Counted from the stretch's first letter, positions 1-9,389 are shown. The stretch is DNA of 64,000 nucleotides from an uncultured SAR116 cluster alpha proteobacterium (GCA_902625725.1 CACOCY010000008.1:1-64000), one strand, 5' to 3'. Numbers and translations are program-made. Notes: generated by a model from the sequence alone, not told the origin.

Positions 1-735
1 GCAGTTGCTGCCGAAGGAGCTGAGCTTGCCTTTACGTATCAAGGAGACGCGTTAAAAAAAAGAGTTGATCCGCTTGCACGTTCTGTTGGTAGTAATATTT
101 TTCTGGATTGTGATGTTACCAGCGAAGAGTCGATGAATGAAGTTTTTTCAGTATTAAAAAATGAATGGGGCAACCTTGATTTTTTTGTTCACGCCATTGC
201 TTATTCTGATAAAGAAGAACTAACTGGTCTGTACCTCGATACTAGCCGTGAAAATTTCAGTCGTACAATGGACATTTCTGTTTATTCCTTTACTGCCCTA
301 GCGAGACGTGCCGCAGAGATTATGAATGATGGAGGTTCAATGCTGACTCTCACTTATTATGGCTCTGAACGTGTAATGCCACATTATAATGTAATGGGTG
401 TTGCTAAAGCAGCGCTGGAGGCATCCGTCCGATATCTTGCAGTTGACCTTGGAAGTCGCAACATTAGAGTAAATGGATTGTCTGCAGGTCCGATGAAAAC
501 ATTGGCCGCTTCAGGTATTGGAGATTTTCGTTACATACTAAAATGGAACGAATATAACTCTCCATTAAAACGTAATGTAACTTTAGATGATGTTGGGGGT
601 GCTGGCCTATATCTTTTATCGCCCCTTTCCTCTGGCGTTTCTGGTGAAACTCACCATGTGGATTGCGGATACCACGTAGTTGGTATGAAAGCTGTTGATG
701 CGCCGGATATTTCTGTTGTAAAATCAGATGACTGA
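1..735 (+). CDS. fabI: Enoyl-[acyl-carrier-protein] reductase (NADH), 3' part
   Basis: Partial gene: the reading frame is open from the first base, so the N-terminus with the nucleotide-binding glycine motif lies outside the window. The visible 244 residues match the FabI-type short-chain dehydrogenase fold. The order is a DCDVT segment, a VHAIAYSD segment, the catalytic Tyr-x6-Lys (YNVMGVAK) and a [13 protein letters not shown] substrate loop, all typical of FabI and not of FabG. The enzyme reduces trans-2-enoyl-ACP in the last step of the type II fatty acid elongation cycle in the cytoplasm. Its stop overlaps the start of aroC by 8 bases, so the two are probably cotranscribed. Family assignment is secure; only the missing 5' end limits the entry. 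Confidence 0.93.
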   Translation, partial: AVAAEGAELAFTYQGDALKKRVDPLARSVGSNIFLDCDVTSEESMNEVFSVLKNEWGNLDFFVHAIAYSDKEELTGLYLDTSRENFSRTMDISVYSFTALARRAAEIMNDGGSMLTLTYYGSERVMPHYNVMGVAKAALEASVRYLAVDLGSRNIRVNGLSAGPMKTLAASGIGDFRYILKWNEYNSPLKRNVTLDDVGGAGLYLLSPLSSGVSGETHHVDCGYHVVGMKAVDAPDISVVKSDD

Positions 736-1819
736 TAATAGATTCGGAACTTTATACTCCTTTACAAGTTTTGGTGAAAGCCACGGATCTGTTATTGGAT
801 GTGTTGTTGACGGAGTTCCTCCAAGAATACCCCTTACTGAAAGTGATATTCAACCTTATCTTGACCGGAGAAAGCCTGGAAAAAACCGATTTGTTACACA
901 AAGGAAAGAAGAAGACCGAGTTGAGATAATGTCAGGTGTTTTTGAGGGCAAAACAACTGGAACCCCAATTTGCCTCTTAATTAAAAATGAGGACCAGCGC
1001 TCAAAAGATTATGGGGATATCGCAAAGCAATTTAGGCCAGGACATGCTGATTATACTTATTTTAAAAAATACGGTATTAGAGATTATCGGGGAGGCGGAA
1101 GGTCTTCTGCACGTGAGACTGCAGTCAGGGTTGCCGCTGGAGCAATTGCTGATATCATATTATCACTGATATTAGGGCATTCTTTTAAAATCAAAGCAAG
1201 TGTTGTACAAATCGGACCACATAAAATTAATGCAGAAAAGTTTGATGAAAATCAAATTGATAAAAATCCTTTTTTCTGTGGTGATGCAAATACAGCAAAG
1301 TTATGGGAAAATTATCTTGATGAAGTTCGAAAGCAAGGGTCCTCTGCGGGTGCTATTCTTGAAGTTATTGCAACAGGAGTTCCAATTGGAATAGGGCAGC
1401 CTCTGTACAGTAAGCTTGACTCTGAAATAGCGTCTGCCATGATGTCTATAAATGCGGTTAAAGCTGTCGAAATAGGCGGTGGTTTTTCGTTATCTGAAAC
1501 ACCTGGGAAAGATGCTGGTGATGAAATGAAAATCACTAACGGTAATCCAGAATTTTTATCAAATAACGCCGGTGGAATTCTGGGAGGAATTTCTACAGGC
1601 GCGCCCATTAAAGCCCGAATTGCGATAAAACCAACATCATCAATTCTTTCCACTCGCAAATCTATAGATGAAGAAGGAAATAATGTTGAATTAAAAACAA
1701 AAGGGAGACACGACCCTTGTGTTGGCATAAGAGGCGTACCTGTTGTAGAGGCGATGATGGCCTGCGTATTACTTGACCTTTTTATGCGTAATCACGCGCA
1801 AACAACAATATTGCCATAG
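728..1819 (+). CDS. aroC: Chorismate synthase
   Basis: A 363-residue protein, normal length for AroC. It converts 5-enolpyruvylshikimate-3-phosphate to chorismate using reduced FMN, the last step of the common aromatic pathway. Family signatures are visible: FGESHG near residue 16, [11 protein letters not shown] near residue 121, and RHDPC near residue 327. The ATG lies inside the end of fabI, so translation is probably coupled. It converges on tlyA with only six bases between the stops, leaving little room for a terminator. Nothing unusual was seen. Confidence 0.97.
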   Translation: MTDNRFGTLYSFTSFGESHGSVIGCVVDGVPPRIPLTESDIQPYLDRRKPGKNRFVTQRKEEDRVEIMSGVFEGKTTGTPICLLIKNEDQRSKDYGDIAKQFRPGHADYTYFKKYGIRDYRGGGRSSARETAVRVAAGAIADIILSLILGHSFKIKASVVQIGPHKINAEKFDENQIDKNPFFCGDANTAKLWENYLDEVRKQGSSAGAILEVIATGVPIGIGQPLYSKLDSEIASAMMSINAVKAVEIGGGFSLSETPGKDAGDEMKITNGNPEFLSNNAGGILGGISTGAPIKARIAIKPTSSILSTRKSIDEEGNNVELKTKGRHDPCVGIRGVPVVEAMMACVLLDLFMRNHAQTTILP

Positions 1820-1825
1820 AATTGC

Positions 1826-2593
1826 TCAAACAGCACTTTTAGAAGCGGCAATTATAATTTCAAAATTACCGTCTATACCCTGCAAAGTTGGAAGAAAAGT
1901 ACCTTTCACATGCCATCCTTTCTCTGTTAAAAAATGAATTATATCGTTCTCTGCCTTCTGCCTTGCACATACATCTCGCACAATACCGCCTTTGCCAATA
2001 AAGGCCCTTCCAACCTCAAATTGTGGCTTAATTAGTGCTAATAAGTCTGCATTATGTGAAGCAAGTGCTAAAGCGGGTGGAAGAGCGAGGCGAAGAGAAA
2101 TAAAAGAAACGTCACATACAATTATTGAAGGTTGAATATCTATTATATTTTTATCAATATCTTTAGCATTTATGTTTTCGAGATTGCGAACTTTAGGATT
2201 TGTTTTTATCTTGTGGCAAAGCTGGTTATACCCAACATCTACCGCATAAATCAAGGCTGCTCCGCGCTGTAACAGCACATCACTAAATCCCCCTGTGCTT
2301 GCACCTATATCTAGACATACTTTATCTTTAATATTTATTTCTTTAAAATAATCTAATGCTGAAGCTAACTTTAATCCGCCCCTGCTCACGTAGTTAAGGA
2401 TTTCAGAAATTACATTAATGGTCGCATTTTTTTCTATAAGTTGACCCGCCTTTTTGACAACTTTGCCATTTACGACAACGGTAGAGTTTACGATAATGTC
2501 ACGCGCTTTTTGCCTACTAGGAGCAAGACCGCGATCGACCATCAGAAGGTCAATACGCTGTTTTTTATGTTTGTGCAATTTTGCCCATTTCAA
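1826..2593 (-). CDS. tlyA: TlyA family rRNA 2'-O-methyltransferase / haemolysin-like protein
   Basis: A protein of about 255 residues with an N-terminal S4 RNA-binding domain (RIDLLMVDRGLAPSRQKA, about residues 13-30), then a Rossmann methyltransferase domain with the SAM motif DIGASTGGFSD and a KPQFEVG segment. TlyA enzymes methylate ribose in 16S and 23S rRNA; some are named haemolysins for historical reasons. The frame overlaps the end of dxs by 29 bases. The first in-frame start is TTG at 2593 without a clear ribosome binding site; a second TTG at 2578 fits the family N-terminus equally well, so the exact start is uncertain. The dxs-tlyA pairing is common in Alphaproteobacteria. Confidence 0.9.
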   Translation of the reverse strand: MKWAKLHKHKKQRIDLLMVDRGLAPSRQKARDIIVNSTVVVNGKVVKKAGQLIEKNATINVISEILNYVSRGGLKLASALDYFKEINIKDKVCLDIGASTGGFSDVLLQRGAALIYAVDVGYNQLCHKIKTNPKVRNLENINAKDIDKNIIDIQPSIIVCDVSFISLRLALPPALALASHNADLLALIKPQFEVGRAFIGKGGIVRDVCARQKAENDIIHFLTEKGWHVKGTFLPTLQGIDGNFEIIIAASKSAV

Positions 2594-4490
2594 GTTGATT
2601 AGAAATAAGATTTTCTGATTGTTTTAATAGACCAAAAACGTCTAACCCTGCACTTTCAAGCTGAACATTATGGTCCGCATGTTCAATTATTTTATCCGGT
2701 AAAGTAGCGGCTCGCATTTTAAAATGTGAGTCAAGATGCCCTGAATTCACAAGATACTGCATCACTTGTGCAGAGAAACCGCCTGGAGCACCCTCCTCAA
2801 CAATAAGCAAAGATGAGTGTGTATTACACAATTTGTCTAACATTTTTTTATCTATCGGCTTAGCAAATCGAGCGTCAACTAGCGTTGCATTCACTCCCCT
2901 TTTTTTTGCAAGAAGACTAACCACCTCCTTGCAGGTTTCCAACATAGTTCCAATACTTAGTATAGCCAAGTTTTTACCTTCGTTCACAATTCGGGATTTT
3001 CCAATCGAAAGAGGTGTAGCTTTTTCAGTAATCGTTGCTCCTATTCCACTGCCCCTAGGATATCTTACAGCTATCGGGCCTTTGTCAAAGGATGCTGCTG
3101 TATATGTCATATGTGCAAGTTCCGCTTCATCTGACGGACACATAATAATCATGTTGGGTAGACAAGAAAGAAATGCAAGATCATAAATTCCAGCATGAGT
3201 TGCACCATCCGCCCCAACAAGCCCCGCTCTGTCAATCGCAAATCTCACTGGCAGGTTTTGCAGACAAACATCGTGGATAACTTGATCATATCCTCTCTGC
3301 AGAAAGGTTGAATATAAAGCACAAAATGGTCTCATTCCCTCTGTTGCCATGCCTGCAGCGAAAGTGACCGCATGTTGTTCTGCAATTCCAACGTCAAATA
3401 CCTGATTTGGACATGCATCAATCATTTTAGTTAGACCTGTTCCAGAGGTCATCGCAGCAGTAATTGCTATGACTTTCTTATCCTTTAGCGCAATATTAGT
3501 TAGAGTGTCAGCAAATACAGATGAATAGCTGGGTAAATTACCAGCCGGTTTTTTCTGTTCGCCCGTAACTATATTGAATTTTGGCACAGCATGATATTTC
3601 TCGCTACTTGAATCTGAGAAGGGGTGTCCTTTACCTTTTTCTGTTATAATATGCACAAGTACCGGACCTGTGATATCTCTATCTCGTAGATTTTTAAAAA
3701 TTGGCAATAAATGAGTTAAATCGTGACCATCAATCGGACCAATATGAAAAAAACCAAGTTTTGAAAATAGTGACTGATTACCTGTTATTTCGCGTGCTAA
3801 ATTCTTAGCTTTCTTTGCCGCTTGTCCTATTTCAGTTGGAAATCTGTTTGCTACTTCTTTTACAAGTTCACGAAGTGAATGGTAAGGACGGGAAGTTATA
3901 AGCTCAGACAAATAAGCCGATAAAGCACCCACTGGCTGTGATATACTCATATCATTATCATTTAAAATAACAATCATATCTGACTTCGACGCACCAGCAT
4001 TATTTAGTGCTTCGTAAGCCATCCCAGCGGACATAGCACCATCACCAATGACTGATATGACATGATTGCGCATTTTTTTTAAGTCACGCGCAACAGCCAT
4101 CCCAAAGCCTGCAGAAATAGAGGTGGAGCTGTGTCCAGCACCAAATGGATCAAAAACCGACTCACTTCTTTTTGTAAAACCGGACAAGCCATCTTTTTGT
4201 CTCAGTGTTGTAATCCTACTTCTTCTATCTGTTAAAATTTTGTGCGGATAAGCTTGGTGACCTACATCCCATATTAGACGATCATGAGGTGTATTGAATA
4301 CAAAATGGAGTGCTACAGTTAACTCAACCACTCCCAGACCAGCCCCTAAATGTCCGCCAGTTTGGGAAACTGCAGAAATAGTTTCGTCCCTTAACTCGTT
4401 TGCCAATTGCCGCAATTGGGACTCCGGTAGCTGACGAAGGTCTTCCACAGTGTTTATTTTATCTAACAAGGGTGTCTGTAAATCAGTCAA
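2565..4490 (-). CDS. dxs: 1-deoxy-D-xylulose-5-phosphate synthase
   Basis: A 641-residue thiamine-diphosphate enzyme that joins pyruvate and glyceraldehyde 3-phosphate, the entry step of the MEP isoprenoid pathway. Visible features are an SGHLGAGLGVVELT-like N-terminal segment with Gly for Ser (TGGHLGAGLG), the ThDP-binding GDGAMSAGMAYEA near residue 150, the catalytic Glu in IAEQHAVTFAAGMA, and RYPRGSG. The start appears to be TTG, eight bases after a strong AAGGAG; no ATG lies near the family N-terminus. It sits between ispA/xseB upstream and tlyA downstream, a standard alphaproteobacterial operon. Products feed ubiquinone and haem side chains made elsewhere in this window. Confidence 0.96.
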   Translation of the reverse strand: MTDLQTPLLDKINTVEDLRQLPESQLRQLANELRDETISAVSQTGGHLGAGLGVVELTVALHFVFNTPHDRLIWDVGHQAYPHKILTDRRSRITTLRQKDGLSGFTKRSESVFDPFGAGHSSTSISAGFGMAVARDLKKMRNHVISVIGDGAMSAGMAYEALNNAGASKSDMIVILNDNDMSISQPVGALSAYLSELITSRPYHSLRELVKEVANRFPTEIGQAAKKAKNLAREITGNQSLFSKLGFFHIGPIDGHDLTHLLPIFKNLRDRDITGPVLVHIITEKGKGHPFSDSSSEKYHAVPKFNIVTGEQKKPAGNLPSYSSVFADTLTNIALKDKKVIAITAAMTSGTGLTKMIDACPNQVFDVGIAEQHAVTFAAGMATEGMRPFCALYSTFLQRGYDQVIHDVCLQNLPVRFAIDRAGLVGADGATHAGIYDLAFLSCLPNMIIMCPSDEAELAHMTYTAASFDKGPIAVRYPRGSGIGATITEKATPLSIGKSRIVNEGKNLAILSIGTMLETCKEVVSLLAKKRGVNATLVDARFAKPIDKKMLDKLCNTHSSLLIVEEGAPGGFSAQVMQYLVNSGHLDSHFKMRAATLPDKIIEHADHNVQLESAGLDVFGLLKQSENLISNQLEMGKIAQT

Positions 4491-4522
4491 AATATAGTCT
4501 CCTTATTAACGCAACTTGGCGC

Positions 4523-5434
4523 TTAATAAGTTCTTTTTATTGCAAGTTTAGCTAATGATTGCAACTCCTTGGCATGCTGCCAGTAGTCTTGCAAAGAGTC
4601 ACATGCTTTTTCGGCAAACTCTTCGGCTTTCTTAACTGCACCATTTATCCCATAATGTTCAATGTAACTGGCCTTACCCTTTATATTATCCTGTCCAACA
4701 GGTTTTCCAAGCTCAACCGTGTTACCTTCATAATCAAGCAAGTCATCTTTAATTTGAAAAGCGACCCCTAGATTTTCTGAATAATTTGACAGTGCTTTTA
4801 TTAAGGCTGTATTTGCACCACCAACCAATCCTCCCATAACCACGGATGCAGTTATTAATGAACCAGTTTTTAGTCTTTGCATCTGTGTAACACGCTCAAT
4901 ATTAAAAAACCTAGTCTCAGCCTCCAAATCAAGCATTTGTCCCCCTGCCATTCCAGAAACTCCTGCCGCAATAGACAAACAACGTATAAGTTTATTTTTT
5001 TGCGTGTTGGTTAATGCTAAATTGGGTTCAGTAAGAATTTCAAATGCTGCTGTTTGTAATGCGTCTCCAGCTAGTATTGCTGTCGCTTCGTCAAACTTTT
5101 TATGAGTAGACTCGATTCCTCGCCTTAAGTCCGAATCATCCATAGCTGGAAGATCATCATGAACAAGTGAATAAGCATGCAATAGTTCAACAGAAGCAGC
5201 AACTGCGATTACAGAATTATCTGAAACCTTATTTGAATATTGACAAGCAATTCTATTTGATGCACACACCAGTCCAGCTCTAATTCGCTTTCCACCATTT
5301 AAGCTTGCATACTCCATAGCTTCAAGTAACTTTGGTATTTTTATTCTCTCTCTGCACTTTTGTTCGAGCCAATGTTTAATCCAAATATCTACCGCTTTTG
5401 CGTCAGATAAAAGCCATTTTATTGATTTAACCAT
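4523..5434 (-). CDS. ispA: Polyprenyl (farnesyl/geranylgeranyl) diphosphate synthase
   Basis: About 303 residues, the normal length for bacterial farnesyl diphosphate synthase. The first aspartate-rich motif is DDLPAMDD and the second is DDLLD; GGKRIRAGL and a GGQMLDLEAE segment are also typical. The enzyme condenses IPP and DMAPP into a C15 or longer diphosphate in the cytoplasm. Chain length cannot be fixed from sequence alone, but the gene context with xseB and dxs fits IspA. A GTG at 5440 overlaps the xseB stop (GTGA); the ATG at 5434 is preferred as start. Translation is coupled to xseB either way. Confidence 0.93.
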   Translation of the reverse strand: MVKSIKWLLSDAKAVDIWIKHWLEQKCRERIKIPKLLEAMEYASLNGGKRIRAGLVCASNRIACQYSNKVSDNSVIAVAASVELLHAYSLVHDDLPAMDDSDLRRGIESTHKKFDEATAILAGDALQTAAFEILTEPNLALTNTQKNKLIRCLSIAAGVSGMAGGQMLDLEAETRFFNIERVTQMQRLKTGSLITASVVMGGLVGGANTALIKALSNYSENLGVAFQIKDDLLDYEGNTVELGKPVGQDNIKGKASYIEHYGINGAVKKAEEFAEKACDSLQDYWQHAKELQSLAKLAIKRTY

Positions 5435-5436
5435 GC

Positions 5437-5676
5437 TCACTCGTTATCAAAAGGCTGAATGGTGGGACTTAAATTTTCTGAAGAAAACTGGATTTTTTCA
5501 ACTTTCAGCCTTGCAGCTTCCAAGCGTTGCTGACACTTATTCTTGAGCTCGATACCTCTACTATATGCATTGATAGCTTCATCAAGCGATACGTCACCAG
5601 CCTCTAGTTTTTGCACAATTCCCTCAAGCTCGGCAAGAGCTTCTTCGAATGTGAGTGATGTAGATTCATCATTCAT
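5437..5676 (-). CDS. xseB: Exodeoxyribonuclease VII small subunit
   Basis: A 79-residue protein matching XseB: LTFEEALAELEGIVQKLE, then a GDVSLDEAINAYSRG helix and a KCQQRLEAA segment. With XseA it forms the nuclease that degrades single-stranded DNA. An upstream GTG at 5700 gives eight extra residues, but ATG 5676 has a GAAGG about five bases ahead and gives the usual family length, so it is preferred. It is the first gene of the leftward xseB-ispA-dxs-tlyA operon. Confidence 0.93.
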   Translation of the reverse strand: MNDESTSLTFEEALAELEGIVQKLEAGDVSLDEAINAYSRGIELKNKCQQRLEAARLKVEKIQFSSENLSPTIQPFDNE

Positions 5677-5718
5677 GTTAACCTTCGCCCTTTTTTCCAC
5701 AATAAGATTTATTATATC

Positions 5719-6177
5719 TTATTCACCGTTAATCATACCAGCAACTGATTTTATTATTTCGGATAATCGTTTTCTCACCTCTGGCTCAGAAATCGAGTAA
5801 TAAGTACGAACTAATTCAAGTGTTTCTCGTCTAACCACTGGGTCACTTTCAAAATATTCATTCGGAATCTTTTTGAAATTAATGCTCACCTTTCGCGGTG
5901 AGGCTAACTTTGTCTCGGATGACATATCTTCAAAAAAATAACCAATCGTTACATCTAGTACCTGAGAGATGTCCCATAATCGAGACGCGCTTATTCGATT
6001 TGCACCACTTTCATATTTTTGAACCTGCTGAGAAGTCAAATCAAGAGTAACTCCAAGTTGCTCTTGAGACATGCCAAGTAAAGTTCGTCGTAAGCGAACA
6101 CGTTTTCCTACATGAATATCAATAGCGTTGTTTTTTGTCGCAAAAGGTATCTTTTTTTCTTTGCTTTTCTTTTCCAT
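5719..6177 (-). CDS. XRE-family helix-turn-helix transcriptional regulator
   Basis: About 152 residues. An XRE helix-turn-helix occupies roughly residues 20-75 (GKRVRLRRTLLGMSQEQLG, then LTSQQVQKYESGANRIS). A C-terminal region (RRETLELVRTYYSISEPEVRKRL) is typical of a regulator group conserved in Alphaproteobacteria. The target genes are unknown. ATG 6177 with GAGAG ahead is preferred over a TTG at 6201. A 14-base perfect palindrome lies 43 bases upstream of the start and may be an autoregulatory operator. It precedes xseB in the same direction. Confidence 0.85.
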   Translation of the reverse strand: MEKKSKEKKIPFATKNNAIDIHVGKRVRLRRTLLGMSQEQLGVTLDLTSQQVQKYESGANRISASRLWDISQVLDVTIGYFFEDMSSETKLASPRKVSINFKKIPNEYFESDPVVRRETLELVRTYYSISEPEVRKRLSEIIKSVAGMINGE

Positions 6178-6219
6178 CTTGCTCTCATTATTTCTGACCA
6201 AAAAACACTTTCATTTAAT

Positions 6220-6233
6220 AACATTTAAATGTT
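6220..6233. promoter_or_regulatory. Perfect 14-base palindrome upstream of XRE regulator
   Basis: The sequence AACATTTAAATGTT is its own reverse complement. It lies 43 bases upstream of the regulator start at 6177, in the only noncoding gap between pip and the regulator (6178-6318). XRE dimers usually bind such symmetric sites and often autoregulate, so an operator is plausible. AT-rich palindromes can also arise by chance. Confidence 0.35.
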
Positions 6234-6318
6234 TTCATTACGCCAAATTATAGATAGATACCATATAAGTTTACACTCTAATAACATATTAGGTGGCGCC
6301 AAGCTCGTAACAGCCCAC

Positions 6319-7257
6319 TTAAATAGTTTGGAGAAACAACATCAAGTTTCTCAATGTACCATGCTCAAAAGCTGAATGACCCGCGTCGTCAACAAGTAAT
6401 AGTTTAGAATGATGTCCCCATATTTTGTGTAATTTATACGCACTTGCAGGAGGACAGATTACGTCATGGCGACCCTGCACAATGTAACATGGCAGCTGTT
6501 TAAGGTATTGAACATTCTTTACAATATAGTCTGCCGGTAAAAAACAATCATTCATAAAATAATATGCTTCTAAAACAGCCATGCTTACGGCAGATTGCCC
6601 TGCATCACGAAATTCAGCATGTAAAGTGGCACACGAATTTTCGTATGAGGCAAAGATTTTAGCCGCTTCATTTCGAATTTTATAGTTTGCACTCATTAAT
6701 CGCTTATAATAGGCGGATAATAAATCATCGCGCTCTTCTACAGGGATATGCGATAAAAAACGATCGTGAGCCTCAGGAAAAAACCTTCGCATCTCATATA
6801 AATACCAATCAATTTCTGTACTTGTCCCGAGAAATACCCCTCTGAGTATCAGCGATGATACGAAAGCCGGATTTTCTATAGCATAAGCTAGAGCCAGTGT
6901 GCTTCCCCAAGAGCCTCCAAATAACGCCCATTTCTTTATTTTAAGCTTTTCGCGCAAATAATTTATATCTGAAATTAAATACTGTGTTGTGTTTCTTTTA
7001 GTGTAAGCGTAAGGCTTGGACCGACCAGAACCTCTTTGATCAAAAAGTATTGCTCTAAATTTTTCAGGATCAAATAGGCGTCTATGCGCAGGTGAGCAAC
7101 CAGCCCCAGGACCCCCATGCAAAAAGAGTATTTCTTTCCCGTATGGATTGCCTACCTGTTCATAATATATCTGGTGACCGTCCCGTTCAAAATAGCCACA
7201 ATCATATGGTTCAATAGCAGGAAAAAGATGAATAGATGAATCATATTCCTGACGCAT
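6319..7257 (-). CDS. pip: Proline iminopeptidase
   Basis: A 312-residue alpha/beta hydrolase of peptidase family S33. Seen motifs are HGGPGAG (oxyanion region, about residue 47), the nucleophile elbow GGSWGS (about residue 113), the acid GRHD (about residue 264) and the histidine AGHSAFE (about residue 293). The family removes N-terminal proline from peptides in the cytoplasm. There is no signal peptide. It is followed by a noncoding gap and preceded in the same direction by rpoH, 27 bases away, so they may share a transcript. Confidence 0.93.
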   Translation of the reverse strand: MRQEYDSSIHLFPAIEPYDCGYFERDGHQIYYEQVGNPYGKEILFLHGGPGAGCSPAHRRLFDPEKFRAILFDQRGSGRSKPYAYTKRNTTQYLISDINYLREKLKIKKWALFGGSWGSTLALAYAIENPAFVSSLILRGVFLGTSTEIDWYLYEMRRFFPEAHDRFLSHIPVEERDDLLSAYYKRLMSANYKIRNEAAKIFASYENSCATLHAEFRDAGQSAVSMAVLEAYYFMNDCFLPADYIVKNVQYLKQLPCYIVQGRHDVICPPASAYKLHKIWGHHSKLLLVDDAGHSAFEHGTLRNLMLFLQTI

Positions 7258-7284
7258 ATTTTTGAATTGCCTACTGGTAATTTG

Positions 7285-8172
7285 TTAAACTAACGATGTC
7301 TCCAATAAATCTTTATGGGATTCTGTACTAGATTGCAAAGATTGTTTTAGTTTAATTAATGCGCGGTGCTCTATTTGACGAACTCTCTCCTTGCTTACGC
7401 CTAGCATATTACCTAACTCTTCCAGTGTTGTTCCCTCATCCTTGAGACGCCTTTTCAAGATAATGAAACGCTCTCTAGTAGTTAATTCGTTAAGAGCACC
7501 ATTAAGCCATTTTGACCTAACTTGGTTATCGTGGCTTGAAACAGTTACCTGTTCCGGGGTAGGTCGGCTATCAACTACGAAATCAATAGCTTCTGTTTCT
7601 ACATCGGCTGCGAGAAGAGAATTAAGAGATTGGTCACCTCCTGAAAGACGCTGTTCCATAACAATAACGTCCTTGACAGTCACCCCAATAGTGTCAGCAA
7701 TCTTTTGTCTTCCAGCATCAGTTAGTGCACCACCATCTGCTTCGCCAATTTGAGCGCGCAACCTTCGTAATTTAAAAAATAGTGATTTGTGAGCAGCCGT
7801 AGTCCCAGTCCTAACTATCGACCAGTTTCGCAGAATGTGGTCCTGAATTGAAGCCCTTATCCACCAAGCAGCATATGTTGAAAATCTTACGCCTCGTTCT
7901 GGGTCAAAACGACCTGCCGCCTGCATTAAACCAATGTTTCCTTCTTGAATCAAATCAGCATTACTAAGACCATAATGTTTATACTTAGATGCTGCACTTA
8001 CAACAAGTTTCGCGTAAGCCATAACCAGCTCATGCATCGCTTTATGATTTTGATCATCGCGCCATTTCCTAGCAAGCTCGGTCTCATGCTCTCGTTCAAG
8101 CAATGGTCGTTTCATTACTTTCCTGATAAAGCGATTTTCTGATATTTTGAAAGGATCAGTTACTTCGGACAT
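7285..8172 (-). CDS. rpoH: RNA polymerase sigma-32 (heat shock) factor
   Basis: A 295-residue sigma-70 family factor. Region 2 (DLIQEGNIGLMQAAGRFDPE, then YAAWWIRASIQDHILRNW) and region 4 (ERFIILKRRL to GVSKERVRQIEHRAL) are intact. The segment HKSLFFKLRRLR is an RpoH-box-like sequence, which separates it from RpoD. It directs transcription of chaperone and protease genes. ATG 8172 has GGAG six bases ahead. The leader has an unusual arrangement, with a TATAAT and a short inverted repeat overlapping the ribosome binding site (see the separate entry). Confidence 0.95.
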   Translation of the reverse strand: MSEVTDPFKISENRFIRKVMKRPLLEREHETELARKWRDDQNHKAMHELVMAYAKLVVSAASKYKHYGLSNADLIQEGNIGLMQAAGRFDPERGVRFSTYAAWWIRASIQDHILRNWSIVRTGTTAAHKSLFFKLRRLRAQIGEADGGALTDAGRQKIADTIGVTVKDVIVMEQRLSGGDQSLNSLLAADVETEAIDFVVDSRPTPEQVTVSSHDNQVRSKWLNGALNELTTRERFIILKRRLKDEGTTLEELGNMLGVSKERVRQIEHRALIKLKQSLQSSTESHKDLLETSLV

Positions 8173-8178
8173 TTAGAA

Positions 8179-8215
8179 CTCCATATATTATAATATGGAT
8201 ACGTACGAAGGTTAA
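8179..8215 (-). promoter_or_regulatory. rpoH promoter candidate and leader inverted repeat
   Basis: Reading leftward, TTAACC (8210-8215) is followed by 17 bases and a perfect TATAAT (8187-8192). This places a start of transcription only about eight bases before the rpoH ATG. The same stretch holds the inverted repeat CCATAT (8193-8198 on this strand) and ATATGG (8181-8186), whose last two bases belong to the GGAG ribosome binding site (8179-8182). Either a near-leaderless promoter, or, if transcription starts further upstream, a weak hairpin covering the ribosome binding site. Confidence 0.45.
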
Positions 8216-8309
8216 ATGCAGATCATAGATTAAATTTAAAAATTAATACTTAATAATTTTACTTTTTAGATAATCATATGTTGCACTTTTGAATCATCAA
8301 ATAACATGT

Positions 8310-8813
8310 TCAAGCTGCATTCATTAGATCTTCTAATTTTGTAGCTGCAGATTCTTGATCAATATCCTCTATCGCAGCAAATTCGCGTGCCAGCCTATCC
8401 AGTGCCGCCTGATACATCTGCCTTTCTGAATAAGATTGTTCAATTTGAGGGTCTTTTTTACGCAGATCACGCACGACTTCTGCAATTGATACCGGATCTC
8501 CAGATTTAATTTTTGCTTCATATTCCTGTGCACGACGGGACCACATTGTCCTACGGATTTTTGCTTTGCTTTTTAGTGTAGTAATTGCGTCATCCATATG
8601 TTTTCTTGAGGAAAGCATGCGCAATCCTAATGTACGAGCTTTTTCTAGTGGAACTCTTAGAGTCATTCGATCCTGTTCAAATCGTATAACCATAAGCTGA
8701 ACTTCCGTTCCAGCTATTTGGCTCGTTTCTGTTCCCAGTATTTTACCAACGCCGTGTGTTGGATAAACTACATAGTCCCCATCTTGGTAATCAAATTCTT
8801 TAGTTTTGGTCAT
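8310..8813 (-). CDS. carD: CarD family transcriptional regulator
   Basis: A 167-residue protein. The N-terminal RNA-polymerase-interacting Tudor-like domain is visible (GDYVVYPTHGVGKI near residues 12-25, then RFEQDRMTLRVPLEKA). The helical C-terminal domain contains RRTMWSRRAQEYEAKI and LVRDLRKK-like sequence (VVRDLRKK). CarD binds the RNA polymerase beta subunit and stabilises open complexes, affecting rRNA and other promoters. It lies between fdxA and rpoH in the usual alphaproteobacterial order. Confidence 0.95.
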   Translation of the reverse strand: MTKTKEFDYQDGDYVVYPTHGVGKILGTETSQIAGTEVQLMVIRFEQDRMTLRVPLEKARTLGLRMLSSRKHMDDAITTLKSKAKIRRTMWSRRAQEYEAKIKSGDPVSIAEVVRDLRKKDPQIEQSYSERQMYQAALDRLAREFAAIEDIDQESAATKLEDLMNAA

Positions 8814-8985
8814 TTTTCTACATCAAAATTGTAAACACTTAGAAGTTAAGCATTTTTATCTATTACAGTCTTCAAAACATTTTTGAAATTTTTTTTAAAT
8901 AGTTTTTGGTCTTTTTCTTATACAAAACAATATCATAATCTTAAAGATTTTACAAATAATTGTTTATTATATTTATCGCTCAATT

Positions 8986-9318
8986 TTAGGAAGCAGGTTT
9001 ATCGATAAAAAGTGTATTGAACTTGTCAGCTTTTTCCAAATTTTTTTCTGCATCGGGAAACGGATCTTTTCTCTCGGTGATATTTGGCCAGATCAAACTT
9101 TTTTCAAGATTAAATTGCACCCACTGTTCAGCACCAATTTCAGTATCGGGTAAAATTGCCTCTGCTGGGCATTCTGGTTCGCAAACCCCGCAATCAATGC
9201 ATTCGTCAGGATTGATAACAAGAGTATTTTCGCCCTCATAAAAACAATCTACCGGACATACTTCAACGCAGTCAGTGTATTTGCAGCCGATACATTTATC
9301 GTTCACAATATAAGTCAT
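8986..9318 (-). CDS. fdxA: 7Fe-8S ferredoxin FdxA
   Basis: A 110-residue ferredoxin. The N-terminal cluster motif is [18 protein letters not shown], in which one of the spaced cysteines serves a 3Fe-4S cluster, followed by [12 protein letters not shown] for a 4Fe-4S cluster. The C-terminal extension with [10 protein letters not shown] is typical of FdxA. It carries electrons in the cytoplasm; the partner is not known from this sequence. A GAGAG lies before the ATG. The 172-base gap downstream, before carD, is strongly AT-rich and shows no clear terminator. Confidence 0.95.
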   Translation of the reverse strand: MTYIVNDKCIGCKYTDCVEVCPVDCFYEGENTLVINPDECIDCGVCEPECPAEAILPDTEIGAEQWVQFNLEKSLIWPNITERKDPFPDAEKNLEKADKFNTLFIDKPAS

Positions 9319-9389
9319 CCAACTCTCATTCGCTCAATTAAAAATCGAACAAAATATCAAAAGATAATTGCAGAAAGCAATCTTAATGA

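Noticed and set aside
1312-1728. 138-codon open frame opposite aroC
   Set aside because: Lies wholly inside aroC on the other strand, and has no recognisable domain or ribosome binding site.
8814-8985. Possible small RNA between carD and fdxA
   Set aside because: Only AT-rich homopolymer runs, no stable stem or clear promoter-terminator pair.
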